NCBI RefSeq assembly: GCF_002288925.2
Contig: NW_022097996.1
Coordinates: 10,424,451 to 10,488,450, forward strand
Direction of reading: 5' to 3'
DNA: 64,000 nt
Source: Delphinapterus leucas
Taxonomy: Eukaryota; Chordata; Mammalia; Artiodactyla; Monodontidae
Shown: positions 55,043 through 64,000 of the stretch, in pieces
How positions within the stretch are numbered: position 1 is the first letter of the stretch
How the letters are laid out: every line of letters begins with the position of its first letter
Position numbers and translations under genes: made by a program
The notes under the pieces: model-generated
What the model saw: only the letters and a program-made list of their open reading frames with translations
Database searches by the model: none
Told to the model about the DNA's origin: nothing

Positions 55043-57849
55043 GTGAGTCTTGGTGCTGACTCTGTCCTAGCACTTGCGCATAGCTTTCTAAAGGCAGCCA
55101 GGGGACACAGGGCGCTGGGTTTGAGCATCCCCAGGATGTGGAGCGTGGAGGTGCTAGTGCTGGGTGGGAAAGTCCTAGCTGTCAGCCTGGGGGATCTGCT
55201 GGGCCCTCATCCAGATGCCTGGGCTGGTGGGTGTGAGCCCTCATTTGGGAGCCAGAGGAAGCGACTGCTTTAGTGGCAACTCTGCCAGCCTCATGTCACA
55301 GCTCCAGAGCCTATTCAGGGAGCAGGTGGGACAGGTGATAGTCCCTTTACGTGTGTGTGCGTGCCTGCAGGTGTGTCCAGTGGTGGAGCGTGTGAAGGCA
55401 GAGCTTATTTATAAACCATCTGTGCCTCTCCAGCTCCGGGTTATGATTTAGGTGAACTAAGTACCGTTAGAGGAGGAAAGGGCTTAAAACCGACTTAGCG
55501 ATTCTGTCTCCAGAGAGGGCCACGTTCAGGGTGATCTCTGTTTAGTTTTGATGAGTTACGAGCCCTGTAGAGTTAGATGCTGGAACCCAGCAAGGCTTGG
55601 GCCACCCCCTCAGCAGGCAGAATTGATTGTGTCCTGCTGCTGCCCAGAGGGGTACTTGGAGCACCAGGCTCCAGCTCTCAGCTCTGGTCTGCATTTGTGA
55701 TTGCCTTTCGCAAAGGGATCCAACTGGCATTGTTTCTGGGACTGACTAGGCAGGAGGGTGGCCTCAGGAGACCAGGGACCCCTGTACCTGGCTGCTTGGC
55801 AGGATCAGAAAATGCTGAGGGGCTGTTGGTTCTCACCAGACTCCACCACCGACTCCCTGCATGCCTCTGTCCATGCAGCCCTCCCACATGCCCTGTCCCA
55901 CATGGGGCTTGCTGGGACCAAGTGGCTAGCAGATGTGTTCTTCCCATCACAGAGGTGATGGCCTGAGGCTGAACGAGCTCAGCTGATTGGGCCAAGTTCC
56001 CCAGGGATAAGAAGTGGAGCTGGGATGGGACCCCGTGTCCTCTGAGCCCGCACTCCCCACAGGTCCCTTTGGTGTCTCCACCCTGCCCGTGTTTCTGTGG
56101 CTCTGGTCCCCTCCCTTCTGGCTCTCCTGGCTCCAGGTCACCTAACCTGGCCCTCTTCACTGCATCACTTTGGGCCCGAAAGGGGGCCACCAAAAGGGAC
56201 TGACACATGCTTCCTGGACAGAGCAACTTCGCGCTAAGCCAGTGCCCTGGGTGGGAAGCCTCACCCTCTCTGACACCCATCGGTTCTTCCCCTCTGGGCC
56301 TTGGCTGGCTTATCTTTAGAATGGGAATATGATAGACCGATGCCACCTGCCTCCCTCACGGGGCTCCTGGGAAGCAGAGAGGTCCCAAAGGCAAAGGGTC
56401 TGCACTGCGGGGGCCGCACGCACACGGGTGCGGGGCTGGGAGGTATTGCTGTGTCGTCACCCCACTTGGCAATTGGTTGCAGAGGCTTGGCCCAAAGGCT
56501 ATAAGACCAATGCCGGGAAGGTCCAAATTCCTGCCCCCCATTCCCCAAGAAAGAAAAGCAGCCCCAGATAAAACCTGGGGCAGACAGAACATTCTTAGTT
56601 TTCATTCCCAAGTAGCAAACATTAGCAGCGCCGGCTGAACACTGCCAATCTCATGGCACGGCATCTGGCCTCCAGCTCAGCCCCTTTCCCAGCAGGATCC
56701 CCAGGGCTCCACCAGCTGAGAGGCCCGGAGGGGCAGGGGAGGGGCCGCCCTACAGACACACTCCAGATAATGCGCTGCGCATTCCAGCTCTGATCCAGGA
56801 GCTGATGGGCAGAGAGGGAAGCTGGTCCAAGCCCGGCTCCACACCTCCACCCCTGGTTCTCGGAGACCCCACGGGCTCTGGACGGCAGCTGCTGTTGCCT
56901 TTGGCAGAGAGAGGGTTCTCTCTCTCAGAGGAGACACCGGCCTCCTGCTTTGCAGCTCCCCAGGACTGAGGCCAGAGGGCGGGGTTTCGCACGAGCGCTT
57001 GTGAAACGAGGGAGGGTCCCTTGTAGCTTAGCAGCAGTGGAGCTGCCCAGGGCCGCACCTAGAGGCCCTCCCTGGGTGGAGGACTTAGAAGGAGGGCCAG
57101 CATCAGGGGACTCGCAAACTGGACACAACTGCAGCCCGGAGAAGCGGGGCTGGGAGCCGTCTCTCCGGGAACCCCGGAGGGCAGGGAAGAGAGATGCCGG
57201 CAGGGCTGCAGGCTCCCCTCCACCCTTCCCTCCCACTGGCTGGAAGAAAGGCCCACAGGGCCTGGGAACACCCTGAGTGTGTGTGCCTGCGTGTGTGTGT
57301 GCATGCGTGACTATATGTGTGGGGCAGACGGCATCTCATTACTTGAAGTCAAAAGCAGAAGCCCCAGCCATCCCTCCTGGGCCAGCGGAAGGACAGGTGG
57401 ATGGCAACTGGTCAGCTCTGGCCTCCTCTCAGCCCCGAGGTCAGAGGTCTCTGGAGAGAAAAGTCAGGTTGTGAAAATGGGGGATTTGTGTTTGCTGTGC
57501 CCGGCAAGGGGGTCTGGCCATTGTCCCTGTTTATTGGAACAGGGTGGGTGCCTCTTTTCCCTTCAGTCAGTGGCCACTGTCCCCCCACTGCCACCTGCCA
57601 GGCCCTGTCCCCTTCTCACAGCGGTAGACGCCTGGCTAGGCTCTCTGGGCCTCAGGGTTGAGTTAGCTTCACGCTGGGCCTGGTACCCACCCATCCTCCC
57701 CGGGGGGCTTTTATCTTACAAAGAATTCACTTTTTAAAAGCGAATTTTGGGGTTCGATATCCAGAGAGTCAAAGAGCATCAGAACTAAAGGCAACATAAA
57801 TCAATGGCTGGAACTGAGCAGAAAGTGGAGAGTCATTTGCAAAATCACC
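55043..57849. other. SCARA5 first intron, 5' part
   Basis: GC-rich, few repeats, a (TG)n-like patch at about 57276-57304. Open frames on both strands (for example 55678-56346 minus) have no splice or homology support. A possible MIR scrap lies near 55960-56050. Confidence 0.55.
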
Positions 57850-58205
57850 GAGCGTATATGTGGGAAAAGAATATTGAGTATTTTACGTAAATAAATACTT
57901 TGTGATCTGGCTCCGCAAATGATTTCTTCTTCTTACACAAAGAATGCAAACGTATCATAGAAAACCCAGAAAATCCAGCAAACAAAAAGAAGCACAAATC
58001 CCCACAATCCCACCCAGAGTCCTGTAATACACGTCTCACCCAGGGAAACCCAGAACATCTCTGAACATCATCTTTCCCGTCACGTACTTGGGACATGTGT
58101 AGATATTACAAAATGGGATCACGTTGTGCACACTTGCGTAAACGGGGCTGGTTCATTTTAAATAGCATACACAGCATTTCCCCATGTTGATGGGACATTC
58201 TAGAA
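57850..58205. mobile_element. Possible old L1M 3' UTR fragment
   Basis: 'ccccacaatcccacccagag' and 'gggatcacgttgtgcacact' followed by 'catttccccatgttgatggg' resemble a common old L1 3' UTR repeat. Confidence 0.45.
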
Positions 58206-58863
58206 ATTCCATGGGGTCCTCCCCAAGCCCCAGCGATCCAGCCTCAGGAGGCCATCGGACACCAGGGCCCTCCCCAGTCTAAGGCTGCCCAGACCTTAGT
58301 GTCTGGGGAGGCTACCTGCCCCTTGGGCTCCCATGGGGGTGAATCCCTGCTATGGTCCCCTGAACCCAGCCCTTCTGACCATGCCACCTCGGCCAGGTTT
58401 GGGAGCAGTTCTGGTCTTAGCTCTGTTGGCTGATGGTCTCTGTACCCCACTTTAAGTCTAGTTTCTCTCCATTTCCAACACAGAGCAGAAGCCCAAGCCT
58501 CCCTGATGTGCCCGGGACTCCAGAATCTTGGAAACTCCTCTGCTTGGGTCAAGAGGGTTGGCTTCTCCCAGCCCCACCCAGCATGGCCCTTGGTGTCCCC
58601 CAGTGCAGGGCTCCAGCCCCACCAAGACCTATGAAAGGGAGGGGACGGATCCCATGGTCAGAAAGGTCCAAAGGGCCTTGGCCTCCCCAAGCCAAGGAAG
58701 TTGAGGAGGGGGAATTTGGGTCCTAAGGATCTGGTGACTGATGCCTGCTGATGAGGGAGTTTCCCAGTGTTCAGGCTAAGGTCACCACTCATTTGTGTCT
58801 CCACCTACAGCTTATGTCCTTTCTCTCCCCCCTGCGTCCTCCCTTCCTCTCCTGCTGCTGCAG

Positions 58864-58984
58864 GACGCGATGGAGAACAAAGCCATGTACCTGCACGCCA
58901 CCGTGAGCGACCGTGACTCTGGCTCCATCTTTGAGGAGCCCTTTGATGGCAGGAGCCTGTCCAAGCTGAACCTGTGTGAGGACG
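58864..58984 (+). CDS. SCARA5: SCARA5 exon 2: start codon and N-terminal cytoplasmic tail
   Basis: The acceptor is 'tgctgctgcag|gacgcg', the ATG is at 58870 and the donor 'gacg|gtgagt' at 58984/58985. The 38 codons plus one base read MENKAMYLHATVSDRDSGSI followed by FDGRSLSKLNLCED. This matches the SCARA5 N-terminus (MENKAMYLH, then DGRSLSKLNLCEDG). SCARA5 is a type II membrane class A scavenger receptor that binds ferritin and takes up non-transferrin iron; its short cytoplasmic N-terminus precedes the membrane helix, coiled stalk, collagenous region and SRCR domain, all encoded outside the window. Compared with the human N-terminus as I recall it, this copy has one extra residue near HATV. 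The next exon is not seen before 64000, consistent with the gene's very long introns. Confidence 0.93.
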
Positions 58985-59119
58985 GTGAGTGCCTCTGGCT
59001 CGGTCTTAGGCGCGAGATCAGCCCTGCCCCCACCACCGGATCCTGGCATTGCCCCAGGGTGCTGGTGACCCCCCCACACTCACACACACAATACTGCATA
59101 GGTTGAAATGCGTGCTCGG

Positions 59120-59300
59120 AAGGGTCTTTTCTGTGTGTTTTCTCATTCATGCATCTCAACACACCTGTGTGACCAGCAAGATGAGACACATTTTACAGAT
59201 GGGCTAGCGGAAACTGAGAAAAGCATTAAGCATCACACAGCTCGTCGGTCATAGAGGGGCCCCAGCACTGAGTCTCCTGACTCCTAGGGCAATCCTTTTG
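59120..59300 (-). mobile_element. MIR SINE, antisense
   Basis: 'cattttacagatgggctagc' and 'catcacacagctcgtcggtc' are antisense MIR. It starts about 135 bases after the SCARA5 exon 2 donor. Confidence 0.85.
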
Positions 59301-59589
59301 CCTCTTTACCATCCTCTCCTCTGGGTGAGGCTGGGGTCACACAAAAGGCAACTGAACCAAGAAGCCCAGACCCTCTCGGGTGATGAGCCTCCAGTGAGCT
59401 TCCTAAAGCGTTTGCAAGGAGGGAACGCACCTCTCCAGATGCTCATCCTCCCCTGGAACTGAGGCCTCAGGTCATGGCACAGGAAGGGGCCCCATCCTAG
59501 TGACCCAGACCGCACTGCATCTTTGGGGGCTGGTTATTTGCTAAAACCCTGGAGATTCAACGGATGCAGTTTCCTCTAGAGGAGCTCAG

Positions 59590-59685
59590 AGCACCTTGCT
59601 GACAGCCAACTCCTGTGCATCCAGCACAGAGCTCGATACTTAGTAGGTGCTTAATAAATGCTTATTGCCTGAATGAATACACTCC
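59590..59685 (+). mobile_element. L2/L3-like LINE 3' terminus
   Basis: 'cttagtaggtgcttaataaa' and 'tgcttattgcctgaatgaat' is the sense terminus of L2-like elements. Confidence 0.6.
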
Positions 59686-59797
59686 TCTTTGCAGTGAGTA
59701 TAGGAGATGAGAGCTTCATCCCCGCTTCACAGATGGGTAGAAGGAAACTCACAGGAGGGTTTTGTAAAAACTTACGGTCAATGAGATGGAAACAGGC

Positions 59798-60277
59798 TGT
59801 CTTAGGGTTCTCCAGAGAAACAGAAGCGAGAACAGAAACGAGATGTCTACACACGAAAAGAGACTGATTATGAGGAATTGACTCACATGGTTATGGAGGC
59901 TGAGAAGTCCCACGATCTGCTGTCTGTAGAGTGGAGACCCAGGGAAGCTGGTGGTATAGTTCAGTCCGAGTCAGAAGGCCTGAGAACCAGAGAAGCCAAT
60001 GGTGTAGATCACAGTCTGAGGGCCGGAGAGGATGAGATGATATGTCCCAGCTCCAGCAGTCAGGCAGGAAGCAAAAAGTGAATTCCCCCACCTTTTGTGC
60101 TACTCAGGCCCTCAACTGATTAGATGAGACCCACCCACATTGGGGAGGACAATCTGCTCTACTGATTCCACCAATTTAAAAGCTAATCTCATCTAGAACA
60201 CCCTCATGGACACCCAGAAATGATGTTTAATCTGGTTACCCTGTGGCCAACCCAGTTGACATATAAAATTAACCATC
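59798..60277. mobile_element. Old interspersed repeat (L1M 3' UTR-like), second copy
   Basis: It shares 'ttagggttctccagagaaac', 'gaggctgagaagtcccacga' and 'catataaaattaaccatccc' with its family. The diverged copy is at 21582-22012. This one is longer and better preserved. Confidence 0.6.
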
Positions 60278-60574
60278 CCAGATGCCTTTATTCAAACTTT
60301 TTCTCAAGCACCATGTTTCATTGTGTTCCACTATGCCAACTGCCTTTGTCTTGAAATTACTCAAAATTAGAAATGACTCCCCCTCATTCAACCCCATCTT
60401 TCCTCCCATGAGGTGCTGAGCGTAGGAAGGGAAGTTGGGTGGCTCAGAAAGGCAGGGATTAGGGATTGTCTCAGGAGGGAGAGGAGACAGGAGATTTGGG
60501 CCCTTCACCTGCCCTAGTAAACTACCCACCATCAGAGCCCTTCCTCTGAATTCCAGTCCACAACCACATTTTGA

Positions 60575-60800
60575 GGACCCACAATGTGTCAAGCTATGGG
60601 TTAGGTGCCAGAGATGCTCCAGAGAGAAATGAAACCATCCTTGTCCTCCAAGAGCTTCTGATCCCAGTGGGAGGGACTGGCATGGGGACAATTACCCACC
60701 ATGTAAAGCAGGTAAAAATATGTGTGATTATTAAAGTCAAGCAGGGCGAAGCCTTTCTGGTAAAGGCCTTAAAGACCGAATACAGTTTTGTAAGAGACGA
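60575..60800 (-). mobile_element. L2 LINE fragment
   Basis: 'caatgtgtcaagctatgggt' and 'ccttgtcctccaagagcttc' followed by 'cctttctggtaaaggcctta' fit the antisense L2 end. Confidence 0.6.
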
Positions 60801-61354
60801 GGTAGCTGGGGAAAGGTATTACCAGCTGAGTTGCACCAGACAGGCCAGTGTTTCTGTTAAGTTAATGACACCTGGGAAGAGAGGAAGGCCCCCAGGGAGC
60901 TACCAATGCTCAGCTTTTCCCCATCAGTACATCAGCAAAGTCAAGCTGGCCTTCACATCCTTCATCCACCCTCTCCCCAGTGACCCATCAGTAAAGAGGC
61001 CTGATTTGGGAAGAAAGAACTGGGGTACAGCTCAGAGAGGTAATTGCAGGACCACCTGGGCCATCCTGGGGTGCCAGTGGGGAAGGGCATGGCAGGGGGA
61101 CCCCAGGGGTTGGGAGAGGCCTGGGGAGTGTCATTGGGCCATGGTTCCCCCTTCTCTTGACCTCATCTTACCTCCCCTTTTCTGAACCTGAGATTTTTAA
61201 AAAGGCCATTTGGACCAGAAGGACTGAAAAATAACAGTAACCCCAGCCATGGGGAGATCTGGTCAGAGGGCAGTTTTAGAACCAGGCCAGCAAGTGTCCC
61301 AGGGGTCACCTGAGCCGCAGCGCCCCGTGAAGCGTGGACAGCAGAGGTCGGAAG
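60801..61354. other. SCARA5 intron, unassigned
   Basis: The long open frame 60571-61185 runs through the L2 fragment and this interval; there is no splice or family support for it. Confidence 0.5.
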
Positions 61355-61480
61355 ATGTAGGCTGGATGCTGACTCTTCCCTCCCCTGTCCCCATCCCGCC
61401 CCGGGGCGTGTGACCTGATGGGCACATCCCCTCTTTGGGCCTCAGTGTCTCCATCTCAGTGCTCCACAGGGGCAGAGGGG
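61355..61480 (+). mobile_element. MIR SINE fragment
   Basis: 'cctctttgggcctcagtgtc' followed by 'tccatctcagtgctccacag' is a short sense MIR piece. Confidence 0.5.
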
Positions 61481-61689
61481 GTGTCTCTGAGCTCCCATCC
61501 AGTCCTAAAATCCTGTGCACAGAAACAGACTTGGATGTTGTATTTGCGGTGTGGTCCTTTTAAAACCTAAGTTGGAGCAAAGCCCAGCAAAGGCTCCCAC
61601 GTTGAAGGGAATAAAAACCCAGGCACTGACTGTGGCCAAGGAGCCTCTGACCCTCACAGTGGACCTGCTGGCATGCTCTACCCGACGTA

Positions 61690-61995
61690 CGCTGCCCCCA
61701 GACCCTCCAGGCGTCCCCCTCACCTCCTTCTGGTCTTTGCTCAAATCTCACCTCTGTGTCAGGGCTTCCCGTCCTCCCCTGCACACACATTTCCCTGTTT
61801 CTCTTTTTCCTTTTTCACCGAGTCCTAGTCTCCTCAACATACTATATCATTTTCTTATTTATCATGTTTACCGTTTACTCTCTGTTCCTCATGGGAAGAG
61901 CATAGGCTGGACCAGGACAGGCATCTCTGTTTTGTTCATCAGTGTCTCCCAGCCTGGGGCACAGCAGGTGCTCCCAAGTATCAATATTTGTTGAA
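61690..61995 (+). mobile_element. L2 LINE 3' end
   Basis: 'tttgctcaaatctcacctct', 'cagggcttcccgtcctcccc', 'gtctcccagcctggggcaca' and the terminus 'ttgttgaatgactgaatgaa' form a clear sense L2 3' end. Confidence 0.9.
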
Positions 61996-64000
61996 TGACT
62001 GAATGAACAAACTAATGGCTGAGCAAACACAGGGGTCCTTGAAATCTAAAGGTGGCGCAACAAATAAATTCTAAACCTGATTTCCACATCGTCTGGGTCT
62101 CCTCCACACTTCATTCCTGGACGCCAGACATGGGGCCGGGGGTGGAGGGGCAGCCGTGAAGACCCCGGAAAGACTGGAGTGTTGAGATGAAATCACCACC
62201 TAAAGGCTCCTTGGTTTCTGGTTTGATTTTTTCCCCCTTCCCTCTCATTTCTAAGAGGAAAATGGTGAGCTCCGACTTGGGGAAATTCAAGCCAGATTTG
62301 ACCTGTTTCCCCGGCACTTTGCTGCTTTGATTCTCATCTCTGCAGAGTAACAGGAGAGGGAGGAAGGAGTGGGGCTGGTAGGGGCGGAGGGAGGTTGATG
62401 GGAAAGCAGAGGTGGACAGAGGTGGGGACCCTGCCAGCCCCATCCTCCACACTCCGGGCCTTGAGTAAATGAAAGCAGTGTCATCTGCTAGGCCTTGTAG
62501 GGGCTCCAAGTCCCTCCCAGGATTTTCCCCTTGAAAGCAGGGAGATGGGAGGCGAGGGGGTGCCTCCTCTCGGCCCTGGGGATCTTGGGATCAGGGGGGA
62601 GCAAAGTTGCAAAACTTCAGTCTAGATATTGAGGTATGACTCAGGCGTCAACGCAGGTGGGACTTTAAAGACAGGGTGTAAACGCGGCATTATTTACACG
62701 TCCCTGCCCCCTCCCCTCCTCTGCTCTGTCGTCTTCTCTTCCCCTCCTACCTGCTGCCATCCCTTCCCTTCTGTTCATGCACCAGGCGACAAGGAAGCTG
62801 AGGGGCTATTAGGCACCCGCCATGACAGGCCACGTTGCCCCTCTCCCGCATGGTGCCACGCACATCCTTCCAGGCTCTCTCCGTCGCACCCCTGCTCCAT
62901 GGTGACACCTTCGGGACCTCTCCATCCTCTGCACCCCTTGGCCGGGCCACCTCTCAGGACCCCGCCGCCTCCTTCCTGTGTCTGAGCCCCGCTGTGGATG
63001 GGAAGACGCCCAGGCAGGGCCCTCCTCACCTGCCGGTCTCCAGCGGGGCAGAGCATGGGCTCCACCTGTGTGGCTGGGATTTGTGGGTGGGCTCGTGACA
63101 GAACGCGACCTCCAAGGTCTTCCAGCCAAGCCCCCGCTGACCTCAGGGCCCACCAACACCTCCCTTGGAGCAAAAACCCAAACAGGGGCTGTCTGGGCCT
63201 ACGACCCCACCTCACCCCGCCTCCTCTGTGCCTCCCTCCCTCTGCCCCTCCCCCTCCCTTCCCTGGTCCTGCCTTTCTCTTCCCCAGACAGCTGAAGCCT
63301 CTCCAATCTGGCGCCCAAAGGCAGAGGGCTGGGCGTGGGTGGTGTTCAGCCGGGCCTGGCTCCTCCACGGCCCTCTCCAAGGGCCAGAGAGAGGTGTTAG
63401 TGTCAGAAAAATATTGCAGTCACGCTCACCCCGTGGCCTCAGGCCCTCCACCGCGCTCCCAGCATCATCCATCGGCCGCAAATGGGAGGCTCGCAGAGGT
63501 AATGAGTTACACATGCTCCTGGCCGCGCCCAACGCCTGCAAGCCAGCCCGCTTGCTGAGTTTAGGGCCTGAGCTCCCCATTCCTGCGTCCCTGCCCCATA
63601 AAATTAAATTATTCTCCTAAGGGAGTCCCCACATCTCCTTTCTCATCCATCACCTCTCCCTGGTTCATCTGGCGTAGCTGAGGGCCGCCGGGCAGCTGCC
63701 CAAGGGTGGGAGTGGAGTTCCTGGGAGGGTCTGGCTGGGGCCTCACAGAGGGTCAGGCCCTCTACAGGTTGGAGAATCCGGCACTGGAGCAGGAGAATAG
63801 CAGAGATGTTAACTCACGCGGTGCCATGGTGCACTCAGCTCCCCCAGCTCACGGGGGGCTGGGGGCCAGGGAGGATCCTGGATCTCTTGGGCCCCAGGGA
63901 CTGTCCCTCCACAAGAGGGGGGACAGCCCAGGGAGGTGCCAAGATGTTGAACTTTGGCAGGTCTGGGCTCGGCGCGGGGTGTCTTCTGTCGCCCCTGCTT
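61996..64000. other. SCARA5 intron 2, to the window edge
   Basis: GC-rich with no recognised repeat and no exon matching the SCARA5 membrane segment or stalk. Overlapping open frames on both strands reflect low stop-codon density. Confidence 0.55.

Noticed and set aside
55678..56346. 222-codon minus-strand open frame in the SCARA5 intron
   Set aside because: GC-rich low-stop sequence with open frames on both strands, no splice pattern, no recognisable domain and no poly(A) signal support.
60571..61185. 204-codon plus-strand open frame
   Set aside because: Its first third is an antisense L2 fragment; no domain or splice support.
62775..63380. 201-codon minus-strand open frame near the right edge
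   Set aside because: Overlaps several similar frames on the other strand; Arg/Gly/Pro-rich composition typical of non-coding GC-rich DNA.
1..64000. Possible CRISPR array, operon or phage-like system
   Set aside because: Repeats are dispersed retroposons and microsatellites; genes are spliced with mammalian signals. Nothing prokaryotic is present.
58985..64000. A SCARA5 exon 3 within the window
   Set aside because: No acceptor followed by sequence resembling the expected membrane segment was found; SCARA5 introns are long and the exon is probably beyond the edge.

Overview
This is vertebrate nuclear DNA, from a placental mammal and most probably a cetacean (whale or dolphin). The main clue is a set of at least nine tRNA-derived SINEs whose head reads 'ggcttccctggtggcgcagt' and the following bases. 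That is the signature of the CHR SINE families of Cetartiodactyla, and the short CHR-1-like form with a CG-rich body is abundant in cetaceans. MIR, L2, L3/CR1, MLT1-type LTRs, MER5A, mammalian L1s and an artiodactyl-type mariner are also present. Species and suborder cannot be read from the sequence.

Two protein-coding genes are supported, both on the + strand. (1) Bases 3781-22636 hold the last nine coding exons, stop codon and poly(A) signal of NUGGC (nuclear GTPase SLIP-GC, a dynamin-like germinal-centre protein). The exons encode 395 residues of the helical C-terminal half; the GTPase domain lies upstream of the window. All eight introns here are GT-AG, the phases chain without conflict and there is no internal stop, so the visible part looks intact. 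(2) SCARA5 (ferritin-binding class A scavenger receptor) begins at about 54.7 kb. A TATA box and a probable non-coding first exon (about 54700-55042) are followed by exon 2 (58864-58984), which carries the start codon and the first 38 codons plus one base. The rest of SCARA5 lies beyond the right edge. NUGGC followed by SCARA5 in the same orientation matches the human 8p21 gene order as I remember it.

Layout: 1-3780 is a NUGGC intron with L1 and SINE copies. 3781-22.7 kb is the NUGGC 3' half, whose introns hold a mariner-like element with matching inverted repeats, a possible retrocopy, CHR SINEs, MIRs, L2s and two adjacent near-perfect tandem duplications. 22.7-54.6 kb is a repeat-dominated intergenic interval with two large decayed LINE loci, nested L1/SINE/LTR insertions and microsatellites. 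54.6-64 kb is the SCARA5 promoter, first two exons and introns, GC-richer and poor in young repeats.

The two genes are not known to work in one pathway; their proximity is conserved synteny. I found no evidence for a novel multi-gene system, CRISPR array, operon, tRNA gene or rRNA gene. The most useful unusual observations are the tandem duplications at 19692-20455, the mariner at 4251-4740, the possible retrocopy at 6691-7021 and the nested retroposon insertions with clear target-site duplications. Repeat family names were assigned from memory of consensus sequences; boundaries are approximate unless a target-site duplication is given.
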